In this document: positions 55,613-64,000 of the stretch, piece by piece | Numbering within the stretch: the first letter of the stretch is position 1 | Layout of the letters: each line of letters opens with the position of its first letter | NCBI RefSeq assembly: GCF_000429185.2 | Contig: NZ_AUBJ02000001.1 | Coordinates: 1,178,001-1,242,000 of the forward strand | Direction of reading: 5' to 3' | Length of the DNA: 64,000 nt | Source of the DNA: Actinoalloteichus caeruleus DSM 43889 | Lineage (GTDB): Bacteria; Actinomycetota; Actinomycetes; Mycobacteriales; Pseudonocardiaceae | Position numbers and translations under genes: made by a program | The notes under the pieces: model-generated | Told to the model about the DNA's origin: nothing | Database searches by the model: none | The model's input: the letters and a program-made list of their open reading frames with translations, nothing else

Positions 55613-58600
55613 TCCACCACCGGCGCCCCTTCGGGGGTGACCTCCTCCACCTGCTCCTCGACCGCTCCCAGCAGCTCGCTCAGCAGGAACCGTGCCAGTG
55701 GTTCCGGAGCGGGGTAGTCGAAGATCATCGTGGCCGGCAGGGACAAGCCCGTTCCCCTGGTGAGCCGGTCCCGCAGCTCGACCGCCGCGAGTGAGTCGAA
55801 TCCCATCTCCTTGAAGGCCGTCGATGCGTCAACCGGGTCTGCCGTGGCGTGACCGAGCACCGCGGCGGCCTCGGCCCGCACCAGCTCGACGAGCAGCTGG
55901 TGGCGTTCGGTCCCGGCCACCGACCGCAGGCGGTCACGCAGCCCGTTGTCCGTCGTCGCGACCTCGGGCTCTGGCGCGACCGCGCCCGGGATGTCGGCGA
56001 ACAGCGTGCTGGGTCGCAGGGTGGTGAACGACGGAGCGAACCGGGTCCAGTCGACGTCGGCGACGATGAGGTGGGTCTCGTCACGGGACAGCGCCAACTC
56101 CATGGCTGCGATGGCTCGTTCCGGGGCCAGGGCGTTGAGGCCCCGCCGGTTCAGCTCGGCCTGGACCCCGCCGTCCGCCATGCCGCCTTCCGCCCACGGC
56201 CCCCAGGCGATGGACGTGGCTGGCAGCCCGGCCGCCCTGCGCGCTTCGGCGATGGCGTCGAGTGCGGCGTTCGCCGCCGAGTAGGCGGCCTGTCCTCCGC
56301 CGCCCCACACCCCGGCAATGGAGGAGAAGAGCACGAACGCGTCGAGCGAGCCGCCGTCGAACACTTCGGCCAGGTTGCCGGCCCCGACGACCTTGGCGGA
56401 CAACGCCTCGGAGAGCCCGTCGGCGTCCAGCTCGGCCAGGGACCCCATCGGGGCCGCACCAGCGGCGTGCACGATCACCCGCACGTCACTGAGCGTGCCA
56501 GCGAGACGAGCGAGCGCGTCCCTGTCGGTGACATCGCACTCCGCGACCACCGCCGGCACGCCCAGTTCGCCGAGTTCGGCGCACAGTTCCTCGGCTCCCG
56601 GGCTGGCCATGCCACGCCGGCTGGTCAACACGACCCGATCGGCGCCACTCCGGGCGGCCCACCGTGCCGTGTGCGCACCCAGTGCCCCGGTTCCTCCGGT
56701 AATGAGGACCGTGCCGCGCGGTGCCCAGCTACCGGTTCCACCGGCGGGTGCGGGTACCACTCGCCGGGCCAGCACTCCGGACGAACGGACTGCTACCTGG
56801 TCCTCACCGAGCCCGGCGAGGACCGCGCACACCCGGGTGAACGCTCGCTCGTCAGGAGTCTCCGGGAGGTCGATGAGACCGCCCCAGCGGGTCGGCATCT
56901 CGAGAGCGGCGACGCGACCGAGCCCCCACACCTGTGCCTGGCCCACGTCACGCAGCGGGTCGGAGCGTCCGGTGGACACCGCACCCCCGGTGAGGCACCA
57001 CAGTGGCGCGTGCACACCGGCGAGCTCCAACGCCCGGAGCAGACCCGTCGTGGTCCGGGCGTCGGTGGCGGTCAGGGCCAGGACGCCGGACGGATTGGTG
57101 GGCAGCGGCCCGTCGAGATCGGCGACGGTGACCACGTCCGCTCCGGCAGTGGTCATCGTCGCGACGAGTGGGTGTTCCTCCGGACCGATCACGAGCCAGG
57201 TTCCGGAGAGGTGGACCGGTCCCGTACCGCGCACGGGACGCCAGGTGACCTGGTACCGCCAGGAGTCGACGGTGGACAGGTCGAGGGTCCGACGCCGCCA
57301 CGAGGACAGGACCGGCAGCACCGCGCTGAGGGTTTCCTGGTCGGGGACGTCGAGGGTGTCCGCGAGGCCGCTGAGATCAGCGCTGTCCACCGCGTTCCAG
57401 AACCGCGACTCGGTGTCGGTCCGCTGCCAGGGAGAACGCGGGGCGGGCGTCGGCCAGTAGCGTTCGTGTTGGAAGGCGTAGGTGGGCAGCGGAACCCGAC
57501 GTGCCCCACACCCCGCGTAATAGCCGGCCCAGTCGACCTCGGTCCCGTGGACGAACACCCGCGCCAACGCCCCCACCACCGTCTCCGGTTCGGGGCGGTC
57601 CCGGCGCAACACCGGAACGAACACTGCGTCGGGGGCGCAGTCCTGCCCCATCGCCGAGAGCACCCCGTCCGGACCCAACTCCAGGAACCGGGACACCCCC
57701 ACCCCGTCCAGCGCGGCCATGCCCTGGGCGAACCGGACCGTCTCCCGGACCTGCCGCACCCAGTACTCCGGGTCACACCACCCAGTCCCGGCCAGTGCAC
57801 CGGTCACCGTGGACACCACCGGCACCACCGGCTCCCGGAACACCACCGAGGAGAGCACCGCCCGGTACTCCGCCAGCATCGGGTCCATCAACCCGGAATG
57901 GAAGGCGTGACTGACCCGCAACCACCGCACCCGACGGTCACCCAACCGGTCCACCACCCCGGCCACCGCCGAGCGCTCACCGGAGAGCACCACCGCCGTC
58001 GGGCCGTTCACCGCCGCCAGCGACACCCCCGCCCCCACCAACGGGATGACCTCGTCCTCGGTGGCCTCCACCGCCACCATCGCCCCACCCTCGGGTAGGG
58101 CCTGCATCAACCGGCCCCGTGCCGCCACCACCCGAGCGGCATCGGGCAGGTCCCACACCCCGGCCACGTGCGCCGCGGCCAGCTCCCCGATGGAATGACC
58201 CAGCAGGGAGTCCGGGACCACCCCCCAGGACTCGATCAACCGGAACAGGGCCACCTGCAGGGCGAACAACCCCGCCTGGGCGTACACCGTCCGATCCAGG
58301 ACCCCAGCACCATCATCGTCGTGGAAGACGGTGTTACGGATCGGTCGGTCGAGGTGCCGGTCGAGTTCGGCGCACACCGCGTCGAAGGCCTCGGCGAACA
58401 CCGGGAACGCCTCGGCCAGCTCCCGGCCCATTCCGGGGCGTTGCGAGCCCTGACCGGTGAACAACACCGCCAACCGACCCGGGGCGGCACTGCCCTGGAT
58501 GACCTCGTCACCGAGGACGATCGCCCGGTGGTCGAACACGGCTCGGCCGGTGGCCAGGGAGTAGCCCACGTCCACCGGATCCGGACCGGTGGTCTCCACG

Positions 58601-61600
58601 TGGGTACGGATCCTGTCGACCTGCGCGGTCAGGGCCTGCTCGGACTTGGCCGAGACCACCCACGGGGTCACCGGTAGGGACCTCGTCGACAGGTCGGTGA
58701 GGGTGAGGACGTCCACCTGACCGGGAAGGCACGCCCGCGCCATCCCCGTCAGGACATCGCCCGGCCCCACCTCGACGAGCTTCGTCGCGCCCGTCGCCAG
58801 GACCGCGTCCCGGAAACGGACGGTCTCCCGAGCGTTGCGCACCCAGTAGTCGGGGTCGCGCATCTCGTCCGTCACCAGGGACCCGGTGACCGACGAGGCG
58901 ATCGGGATGCTCGGCGTCCTCGCCGTGACGCTCGCGACGACAGCGTGGAACTCGTCGAGCATGCCGTCCACCAGCGCGGAGTGGAAAGCGTGGCTGACCC
59001 GCAGACGGGTTGACTTCCTCCCGTCGAACCGCGCGACCACCGAGACGACGGCGTTCTCCTCCCCGGACAGGACGACCGAGTTCGGTCCGTTGACCGCCGC
59101 GAGGGACACACCTTCACCCAACAGTGGGGTGACCTCGTCCTCAGTGGCCCGCAGGGCGATCATCGCGCCGCCCTCAGGAAGCGCCTGCATCAGACGCCCC
59201 CTGGCCGCGACGACGCGGGCTGCGTCGGCCAGGTCCCACACCCCCGCGACGTGCGCCGCGGCCAGTTCGCCGATCGAGTGGCCGAGGAGGACGTCGGGCG
59301 CGAGATCGCGGTGGGCCAGCAGGCGGAACAGGGCGACTTCCAGCGCGAACAACCCCGCCTGCGTGTACACGGTCCGGTCGAGCGCCTCGGCATCGCCGAA
59401 CACCACCTCGCGCAGCGGCCGGTCGAGGTGCCGGTCGAGTTCGGCGCACACCTCGTCGAAGGCCTCGGCGAACACCGGCTCCGCCTCGTACAGCTCCCGG
59501 CCCATGCCCGCCCGCTGCGAGCCCTGCCCGGAGAAGAGGAACACGGTCGTTCCGCTGGTGGGAGCCTGTTCGAGGATCACGTGGGCGTTGGTGCCGCTGA
59601 TTCCGAAGGACGACACCCCCGCACGGCGCGGCCGGTTCTCCTCCGGCCACCGCACCTGGTCGGTGAGCAGCCGCACGGCCCCCGTCGACCAGTCGACCTG
59701 GGGTGTCGGCTCGTCGACGTGCAGGGTCCTGGGCAGCATGCCGTGCCGCATGGCCTGCACCATCTTGATGACACCGGCCACGCCGGCGGCGGCCTGGGTG
59801 TGGCCGATGTTCGACTTGATCGACCCCAGCCACAACGGCCGGTCCGCCGGCCGGTCCTGCCCGTAGGTCGCCAACAACGCCTGCGCCTCGATCGGGTCAC
59901 CCAACGCGGTGCCCGTCCCGTGCGCCTCCACCACGTCCACCTCGGACGCCGACAACCGCGCGTTCGCCAACGCCTGCCGGATCACCCGCTGCTGCGACGG
60001 ACCGTTCGGCGCCGTCAACCCGTTGGACGCACCATCGGAGTTCACAGCCGAACCGCGCAGGACGGCGAGAACCGGATGACCGTTGCGCCGCGCGTCGGAC
60101 AGCCTTTCCACGAGGAGCATGCCGACGCCCTCACCCCAGCTCGTGCCGTCCGCACCCGCCGCGAAGGACTTGCAGCGGCCGTCGGGAGCCAGGCCACGCT
60201 GCCTGCTGAACTCGACGAAACTGCCCGGGGTCGACAGCACGGTCGCCCCACCGGCGAGAGCCATCGTGCACTCCCCCAGTCGCAGTGACTGGGCGGCGAG
60301 GTGCAACGCGACCAGGGACGACGAGCACGCCGTGTCGACGGTGACGGTCGGCCCCTCCAGGCCGAAGGTGTAGGCGACGCGCCCGGAGACGACGCTGCCG
60401 GCCGTTCCGGTGGCCAGGTACCCCTCGACGTGTTCCGCCGACAGCGCGAGCTGCGAGGCGTAGTCGTGGTACATGACGCCGGCGAAGACCCCCGTCTGGC
60501 TGCCCCGCAACGACGTGGGGTCGATCCCCGCCGACTCGACGGCCTGCCAGGACGCCTCCAGCAGCAGCCGCTGCTGCGGGTCCATGGCCATCGCCTCCCG
60601 AGGCCCGATCTCGAAGAAGCCCGGGTCGAACTCGGCGGCGTCGTGCAGGAACCCACCCTCGGTGGTGTAACTGGTACCCGGATTGTCCGGGTCCGGGTCG
60701 AACAACCGGTCCAGATCCCAGCCGCGGTCGCCGGGGAGCGGGGTGATCCCGTCGCCGCCATCGCGGAGGAGATCCCACAGCTCGTCCGGGGTACCGACTC
60801 CACCCGGGTACCGGCAGGACATGCCCACGATCGCGATGAGGTCGTCGTCGGACTCGCCCGCAGTGATCGCCGGGGGAGCCGGGAGCACGGCGGCGGCGTC
60901 CCCAGCGATCTCGGCCCGGATGTGCTCGGCGAGGACGGTAGCCGTCGGGTAGTCGAACACCAGGGTCGCCGGCAACCGCAACCCCGTCACCGCGTTCAAC
61001 CGGTTCCGCAGCTCCACCGCCGTCAACGAGTCGAAACCCAGATCGCTGAAGGCGTGGTGCGGTTGGACGGCCGCTCCCGATGCGTGACCGAGGACGCCAG
61101 CGACCTGGTCACGGACCAGGTCGAGCACAACGGCGACCTGATCGGGTGCGGTCAGCCCTGCCAGCCGGGCGGCGAGCCCAGGTCCGGATTCGGCGACGGC
61201 CCGCCGTGCCGGTGCCCGCACCAGCCCCCGCAGCATCGGGGGCACGCCCCCGGCCCCGACCTGGACCCGCAACCGGGGCAGGTCCAACACCACCGGCACC
61301 ACCACAGACCGGTCCACACCCCAGGCCGCGTCGAACAACGCCAGCCCCTGCTCCACCGTCAACGCCGGGAACCCCGCCCCGGCCATCCGCTGGGCATCCC
61401 CAGCCATCCCACCCTCAGCCCACAACCCCCACGCCAACGACTGACCCGCCAACCCCAGGCCACGCCGGTACTGGGCCAGACCATCCAGGAACGCGTTCGC
61501 CGCCGCGTAATTGCCCTGCCCAGGAGAACCCAGCACCCCGGCCACCGACGAGAACACCACGAACATCGCCAGGTCCAGACCCCGGGTCACCTCATGCAGG

Positions 61601-64000
61601 TTCCACGCGCCCTCCACCTTCGGACGCAACACCGCATCGAACCGCTCCGGGGTCAACGACGACACCATCGCGTCATCGAGCACCCCCGCGGTGTGCACCA
61701 CACCCACCAACGGATGCTCCGACCCGATCCCGGCCACCACCTCAGCCACCGCGTCCCGATCGGCCACGTCACAGGCCACCGTGCGGACCTCGGCATCGAG
61801 CTCACCCACACCACCGTCACCGCCGCTGCGGCTGAGCAGCACCAGGTGCCGCACCCCGTACCGCTCGACCAGGTGCCGGGCCACCAACCCGCCCAGCACA
61901 CCACTGGCACCGGTGACCAACACCGTGCCCCCCTCGGGGAGCGGTTCCCCCGGTTCCGGGGCCACCCGGGCCAGCCGGGGTGCCAGCAGCCGACCGTCAC
62001 GGACGGCCAGCTGCGGTTCTCCGGCCACCAACTCCGGAAGCTCCACACCCTCGGAGTCGGTGTCGGGGTCGAGGTCAACCAGCACGAACCGGCCCGGGTT
62101 CTCCGACTGGGCCGTGCGCACCAGACCCCACACCGCGGCCTGGGTCAGGTCCCGACCGTCGGTGGCACCCCGGGTCACCACGACCCGCACCCGATCGTCG
62201 TCGGTGTCCCGCACCAGGGCCAGCGCCTCGGCCAACCGTTCCCGCACCTCACCACCCGGCGGCAACGACACGACCTGGTGGTCACCGGTCAGGGCCTCAC
62301 CCGACACCGGGACCCACTCGATCCCGTACAGCCCGTCCTGACGCCCGGACACCGGCACGAACGGCCGCAACACCAGGGAATCCACCGCCGCCACCGGCTG
62401 GCCGACACCATCGGCCACCAGCAACGAGAACCCGGAACCAGCACGGGAGATCCGCACCCGGGCCGTGGTCGCACCGACGGCGAACACCGACACACCCGAC
62501 CACGCGAACGGCAGCCCGCCTTCGCCATCGAACAACGCCACACCGTGCAGGGCCGCGTCCAACAGGGCCGGGTGCACCCCGAACCCGTCGACCGCGACAT
62601 CCACCGGCAGGGCGACCTCGGCGAACACCTCGTCCTCACCAAGACGCCAGGCCCGACGCAGCCCCTGGAACACCGGACCGTACTCGTACCCGCCACGGGC
62701 AAGGCTCTCGTACAAGTCCTCGACCTCGATCGGAGCCGCGCCTTCCGGTGGCCACACCGACAGTTCCTCGGTGACAGCACGGGCGGACAGCGCCAGCGAG
62801 CCGCTGGCATGCCGGGTCCACAGGTCCTCGTCGCCCTCAGCCGGAGCCGAGTACACCGCGACCGTGCGACGGCCGGACTCGTCCTCCCCCGACACCGCGA
62901 CCTGCACGGTGACGGCGGTACCCGCCGGAAGGACCAATGGCGCCTCGATCGTCAGCTCGTCCAGAAGCGCGTATCCGACCCGTTCCGCGGCGGCCAGGGC
63001 CAGTTCGACGAACGCGGTCCCCGGCAGCAGGGCGGAACCGGAGATCGTGTGCTCGCCGATCCAGGGGTGCGTCTCACCCGACAGGAGACCGGTGAGCACC
63101 ACACCGTCACCGCCAGCCAGACCGACCTCGGAGACGATCATCGGATGGTCGACAGCCCGCAGACCCGCGGCCGTCACGTCCTGGCCACGGCCACCGGTCG
63201 CCTTCAACCAGTAGCGCTGCCGTTGGAAGGCATAGGTCGGCAGGTCGACGACACGGGGTCCCTCACCCGTGAACACCGCGGTCCAGTCCACCGCGACGCC
63301 CCGGGTGTGCGCCTCGGCCAGGGCGAACCAGAACGACTCCGGCCGCTGGCCCAGATCGACCCGAACCGGCACGCCGTCAACGGCCTGGTCCAGGGAGTGG
63401 ACTGGGATGTCCGACCCGGTGGTGCTGACGGCGTTCTCCCCGGCCACGACGAGCCGGGCGGCTTCCGCCAGATCGAGTCCGCCTGCGACGACCGCCGCGG
63501 CGACCGCGCCCACCCCATCGCCGGCGACCGAGACGGGTCGGACGCCACAGGCACGCCACACCTCGGCCAACGACACCATGGCCGCCCACTGGCCGGAACG
63601 GGCGACATCGGGGCGCGTGGGTTCGGGAGCGTCGGCACGGAAGCGCGACACGTCCTGGAGTGACCAGTCCGCGTGTTCCGCGAGCGCGGCGGCGCATTCG
63701 TCGAACCGTGTCGCGAAGACCGGCGAGGCCGCCAGGAGGTCCGACGTGGTGGCCAGCCACTCCTCCGGCCGGTCCCGGAAGACGAACACCGCGTTGGCCT
63801 CCGACACCATCGCGGCACCGGTGACGACGGCGTCGTGCGTCGCACCGGCCGAGAGCGCGGCGAGCGCGGCCCGGAACTCCGTGAGCTCGTTGGCGACGAC
63901 GACCGCGCGGTGTTCGAACCGCGCCCGACCGAGGGCCAGCGAGTGCCCGACAGCACCAGGGTCGAAGTGCTCCTCCCCCTCGAGGTGGCCCAGCAGACGC
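50908..64000 (-). CDS. PKS-A: modular type I polyketide synthase, 5'-truncated by the window edge
   Basis: Extends a polyketide chain by three cycles. About 4363 residues are visible; the frame is open to position 64000, so the true start and the first KS lie outside. The Met at 63810 sits inside an AT-like domain and is not a start. Visible order: end of a KS-AT linker, a vestigial AT, DH, KR, ACP (A1); KS, AT, linker, AT, KR, ACP (A2); KS, AT, KR, ACP (A3); then a C-terminal helical docking tail ending in [15 protein letters not shown] motifs DTACSSS, EAHGTGT (EGHGTGT in A3) and KSNIGHT are intact in A2 and A3. Each ACP carries the GFDSL phosphopantetheine site. The TGA stop at 50910-50908 is followed 7 nt later by a strong hairpin. 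The dead AT in A1 and double AT in A2 are exceptional. PKS identity is certain; the upstream extent is unknown. Confidence 0.97.
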   Translation of the reverse strand, partial: RLLGHLEGEEHFDPGAVGHSLALGRARFEHRAVVVANELTEFRAALAALSAGATHDAVVTGAAMVSEANAVFVFRDRPEEWLATTSDLLAASPVFATRFDECAAALAEHADWSLQDVSRFRADAPEPTRPDVARSGQWAAMVSLAEVWRACGVRPVSVAGDGVGAVAAAVVAGGLDLAEAARLVVAGENAVSTTGSDIPVHSLDQAVDGVPVRVDLGQRPESFWFALAEAHTRGVAVDWTAVFTGEGPRVVDLPTYAFQRQRYWLKATGGRGQDVTAAGLRAVDHPMIVSEVGLAGGDGVVLTGLLSGETHPWIGEHTISGSALLPGTAFVELALAAAERVGYALLDELTIEAPLVLPAGTAVTVQVAVSGEDESGRRTVAVYSAPAEGDEDLWTRHASGSLALSARAVTEELSVWPPEGAAPIEVEDLYESLARGGYEYGPVFQGLRRAWRLGEDEVFAEVALPVDVAVDGFGVHPALLDAALHGVALFDGEGGLPFAWSGVSVFAVGATTARVRISRAGSGFSLLVADGVGQPVAAVDSLVLRPFVPVSGRQDGLYGIEWVPVSGEALTGDHQVVSLPPGGEVRERLAEALALVRDTDDDRVRVVVTRGATDGRDLTQAAVWGLVRTAQSENPGRFVLVDLDPDTDSEGVELPELVAGEPQLAVRDGRLLAPRLARVAPEPGEPLPEGGTVLVTGASGVLGGLVARHLVERYGVRHLVLLSRSGGDGGVGELDAEVRTVACDVADRDAVAEVVAGIGSEHPLVGVVHTAGVLDDAMVSSLTPERFDAVLRPKVEGAWNLHEVTRGLDLAMFVVFSSVAGVLGSPGQGNYAAANAFLDGLAQYRRGLGLAGQSLAWGLWAEGGMAGDAQRMAGAGFPALTVEQGLALFDAAWGVDRSVVVPVVLDLPRLRVQVGAGGVPPMLRGLVRAPARRAVAESGPGLAARLAGLTAPDQVAVVLDLVRDQVAGVLGHASGAAVQPHHAFSDLGFDSLTAVELRNRLNAVTGLRLPATLVFDYPTATVLAEHIRAEIAGDAAAVLPAPPAITAGESDDDLIAIVGMSCRYPGGVGTPDELWDLLRDGGDGITPLPGDRGWDLDRLFDPDPDNPGTSYTTEGGFLHDAAEFDPGFFEIGPREAMAMDPQQRLLLEASWQAVESAGIDPTSLRGSQTGVFAGVMYHDYASQLALSAEHVEGYLATGTAGSVVSGRVAYTFGLEGPTVTVDTACSSSLVALHLAAQSLRLGECTMALAGGATVLSTPGSFVEFSRQRGLAPDGRCKSFAAGADGTSWGEGVGMLLVERLSDARRNGHPVLAVLRGSAVNSDGASNGLTAPNGPSQQRVIRQALANARLSASEVDVVEAHGTGTALGDPIEAQALLATYGQDRPADRPLWLGSIKSNIGHTQAAAGVAGVIKMVQAMRHGMLPRTLHVDEPTPQVDWSTGAVRLLTDQVRWPEENRPRRAGVSSFGISGTNAHVILEQAPTSGTTVFLFSGQGSQRAGMGRELYEAEPVFAEAFDEVCAELDRHLDRPLREVVFGDAEALDRTVYTQAGLFALEVALFRLLAHRDLAPDVLLGHSIGELAAAHVAGVWDLADAARVVAARGRLMQALPEGGAMIALRATEDEVTPLLGEGVSLAAVNGPNSVVLSGEENAVVSVVARFDGRKSTRLRVSHAFHSALVDGMLDEFHAVVASVTARTPSIPIASSVTGSLVTDEMRDPDYWVRNARETVRFRDAVLATGATKLVEVGPGDVLTGMARACLPGQVDVLTLTDLSTRSLPVTPWVVSAKSEQALTAQVDRIRTHVETTGPDPVDVGYSLATGRAVFDHRAIVLGDEVIQGSAAPGRLAVLFTGQGSQRPGMGRELAEAFPVFAEAFDAVCAELDRHLDRPIRNTVFHDDDGAGVLDRTVYAQAGLFALQVALFRLIESWGVVPDSLLGHSIGELAAAHVAGVWDLPDAARVVAARGRLMQALPEGGAMVAVEATEDEVIPLVGAGVSLAAVNGPTAVVLSGERSAVAGVVDRLGDRRVRWLRVSHAFHSGLMDPMLAEYRAVLSSVVFREPVVPVVSTVTGALAGTGWCDPEYWVRQVRETVRFAQGMAALDGVGVSRFLELGPDGVLSAMGQDCAPDAVFVPVLRRDRPEPETVVGALARVFVHGTEVDWAGYYAGCGARRVPLPTYAFQHERYWPTPAPRSPWQRTDTESRFWNAVDSADLSGLADTLDVPDQETLSAVLPVLSSWRRRTLDLSTVDSWRYQVTWRPVRGTGPVHLSGTWLVIGPEEHPLVATMTTAGADVVTVADLDGPLPTNPSGVLALTATDARTTTGLLRALELAGVHAPLWCLTGGAVSTGRSDPLRDVGQAQVWGLGRVAALEMPTRWGGLIDLPETPDERAFTRVCAVLAGLGEDQVAVRSSGVLARRVVPAPAGGTGSWAPRGTVLITGGTGALGAHTARWAARSGADRVVLTSRRGMASPGAEELCAELGELGVPAVVAECDVTDRDALARLAGTLSDVRVIVHAAGAAPMGSLAELDADGLSEALSAKVVGAGNLAEVFDGGSLDAFVLFSSIAGVWGGGGQAAYSAANAALDAIAEARRAAGLPATSIAWGPWAEGGMADGGVQAELNRRGLNALAPERAIAAMELALSRDETHLIVADVDWTRFAPSFTTLRPSTLFADIPGAVAPEPEVATTDNGLRDRLRSVAGTERHQLLVELVRAEAAAVLGHATADPVDASTAFKEMGFDSLAAVELRDRLTRGTGLSLPATMIFDYPAPEPLARFLLSELLGAVEEQVEEVTPEGAPVVDDPIVIVGMSCRFPGGASSPELLWDLLVDGRDAITASPENRGWDPVAWGTSSEIRGGFLADAGNFDPGFFGISPREALAMDPQQRLLLEVSWEAFERAGIDPESLRGSRTGVFAGTNGQDYGALFFQSADGDSGQGGTGNAASVMSGRLAYTFGLEGPAVTVDTACSSSLVALHLAAQALRAGECSLALAGGVTVMATPGAFVEFGRQGALAADGRCKAYSDSADGTTWGEGVGVLALERLSDARRHGHPVLAVVRGSAVNSDGASNGLMAPNGPSQQRVIRQALANAGLRVDQVDVVEGHGTGTALGDPIEAQALLATYGQDRERPLLLGSVKSNIGHTQAAAGVAGIIKMVLALRHATLPRTLHAAEPSSHVNWDTGAVTLLTEQAAWPETGEPRRAGVSSFGISGTNAHVILESAPPAVVEAETATRALPVVPWVLSAKSARALTAQADRLSSGVGGSASDPVDVGYSLSRRARHPHRAVVLDPSALSDLSGPSVVRGVVAPGKSAVLFTGQGSQRPGMGRELAEAFPVFAEAFDAVCAELDRHLDRPIRNTVFHDDGDGAGVLDRTVYAQAGLFALQVALFRLIESWGVVPDSLLGHSIGELAAAHVAGVWDLPDAARVVAARGRLMQALPEGGAMVAVEATEDEVIPLVGAGVSLAAVNGPAAVVLSGERSAVAGVVDRLGDRRVRWLRVSHAFHSELMDPMLAEFRAVLASVVFREPVVPVVSTVTGALAGTGWCDPEYWVRQVRETVRFGAAVERTRELGVSRFLELGPDGVLSAMGQDCAPEAVFVPVLRRDRPEPETVVGALASLWVTGMPVDWAAYLAETNARLVDLPTYPFQRERYWPTAAVESPTKGGGTTSEEDVRFWEAVDRSDLSGLADGLDLDGDQPLREVLPKLSSWRREHRELSVVDGWRYGVDWRQVDFDARKISGTWVVVGTPELLTHPVVTGLAERGARVVPVSVGESGLDRAGFTRELGAVLAEHPEPAGILSLLGMSEDCLPELPEIPTGLITTLALAQALHDTDWPSPVWCLTTGAVSTGPSDPLHSPVQAQIWGLGRVIGLEQPGRWGGLIDLPPTLDDRALDRISTVLTGTEDQIALRPTGVLARRLVHAPATRPGAALALRDTILITGGTGALATHVARWATSAGVDRVVLASRRGPSAPGAVELREELAATGVDVEVLRCDVTDRQALAELVSEVDSGGSPVRAVVHTAGVGQLTPLPEITGEEFVHVLRAKVLGAANLDAVFAGRELDAFVLFSSIASIWGSGGQGAYAAANAYLDAVAVRRRQRGLVATAVAWGPWAEGGMAEGAAGEHLLRHGLPAMPAELAVVGLRQAVVEGDVVVAVAEVEWERFAPAYAASRVWPLIGELPVAVAALERVGGGEPDEEQSSVLRARLVGMGVEEQRRLLVELVRSEAAGVLGHASVEGVESGQAFREMGFDSLTAVELRGRLTAVTGLSLPATLVFDYPTPEAVVEYLRQTDLVAGGDDTAGLLAELDKLEAGLAGTAPDELTRAKVAVRLQAFLAKWTGETPQVTGPGVVDQLEDASDDEILSFINDELGRAT
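55613..60845 (-). other. Module A2: KS-AT-linker-AT-KR-ACP (tandem AT)
   Basis: The KS runs from about 60845 to 59580 and carries FFEIGPREA where the other modules read [10 protein letters not shown]-a (about 59556-58690) starts within ten residues of [10 protein letters not shown], without a KS-AT linker. It has GQGSQ, GHSIGE (Ser codon 59277-59275) and HAFH (58992-58981). A normal KS-AT linker then starts ([12 protein letters not shown], near 58670), followed by AT-b (about 58460-57440) with GHSIGE (Ser codon 58194-58192) and HAFH (57909-57898). Both ATs read as malonyl-specific. The KR has Trp in [13 protein letters not shown], so A1-type, giving an L-hydroxyl. There is no DH. Confidence 0.9.
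60846..64000 (-). other. Module A1 (partial): [KS]-AT(vestigial)-DH-KR-ACP
   Basis: The KS lies beyond the window. The AT-like stretch (about 63795-63210) has FVFRD where FPGQG is expected and GDGVGA where GHSxGE is expected, and it jumps from the nucleophile region straight to the VDLPTYAFQ post-AT linker. The DH (about 63190-62340) keeps [10 protein letters not shown] and [11 protein letters not shown]. The KR (about 62330-61430) has [13 protein letters not shown] (B-type) and the SSV/NYAAAN catalytic residues. The ACP serine is in GFDSL near 61030. Expected product is a double bond, trans by the usual B-type KR rule, provided the ACP can be charged by another AT. Confidence 0.85.
61400..62330 (-). 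repeat. KR block of A1, near-identical to C2 (about 31400-32340) and C1 (about 36280-37200)
   Basis: Three copies of about 0.93 kb encode the KR structural and catalytic parts with LDD. The end of the preceding DH is also shared between A1 and C1 (about 62370-62600 and 37230-37460). Confidence 0.85.

Noticed and set aside
63808-63810. Met codon at 63810 as the start of PKS-A.
   Set aside because: The frame stays open to 64000 and encodes a normal KS-AT linker ([20 protein letters not shown]), so the real start is outside the window.

Overview
The window is a central slice of a very large modular type I polyketide synthase (PKS) locus. It is GC-rich throughout, uses G/C-ending codons and has cis-AT modular architecture, which points to a filamentous actinomycete; I cannot name the genus or the product. 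Every real gene lies on the minus strand and the whole 64 kb is essentially coding. There are no tRNA or rRNA genes, mobile elements, CRISPR arrays or tailoring genes, and neither a loading module nor a thioesterase is present, so the assembly line runs past both edges.

In transcription order (high to low coordinates) there are four megasynthases. PKS-A (50908 to beyond 64000, 5' end missing) holds modules A1-A3. PKS-B (40736-50662) holds B1-B2. PKS-C (17043-40729) holds C1-C5 and is broken by a one-base frameshift at a C6 run inside the KS of C4. PKS-D (1-17015, 3' end missing) holds D1-D3 and the start of the KS of D4. A and B are separated by 245 bp with a perfect GC-rich hairpin and other palindromes. 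B/C and C/D are separated by 6 and 27 bp, so B-C-D look like one transcription unit. Coiled-coil docking segments open B, C and D, and helical docking tails close A, B and C, which supports the order A-B-C-D.

Predicted module output from motifs: A1 C=C (its own AT is dead), A2 OH (two ATs), A3 OH, B1 OH or ketone (KR lacks its Asn), B2/C1/C2 three successive C=C (a triene), C3 OH, C4 methyl+OH, C5 methyl+OH (A2-type KR), D1 OH, D2 fully reduced CH2, D3 C=C, D4 unknown. All extender units read as malonyl except C4 and C5 (methylmalonyl). This suggests a segment of a long polyhydroxylated macrolide or linear polyene-polyol chain.

The most unusual points are a vestigial AT without serine or small subdomain in A1, a KS-AT-linker-AT tandem in A2 immediately after it, the KS frameshift in C4, the Asn-to-Gly KR in B1, and extensive near-identical cassette repeats that indicate gene conversion (or stress any short-read assembly). 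Domain calls rest on motifs read by eye; no database search was run.
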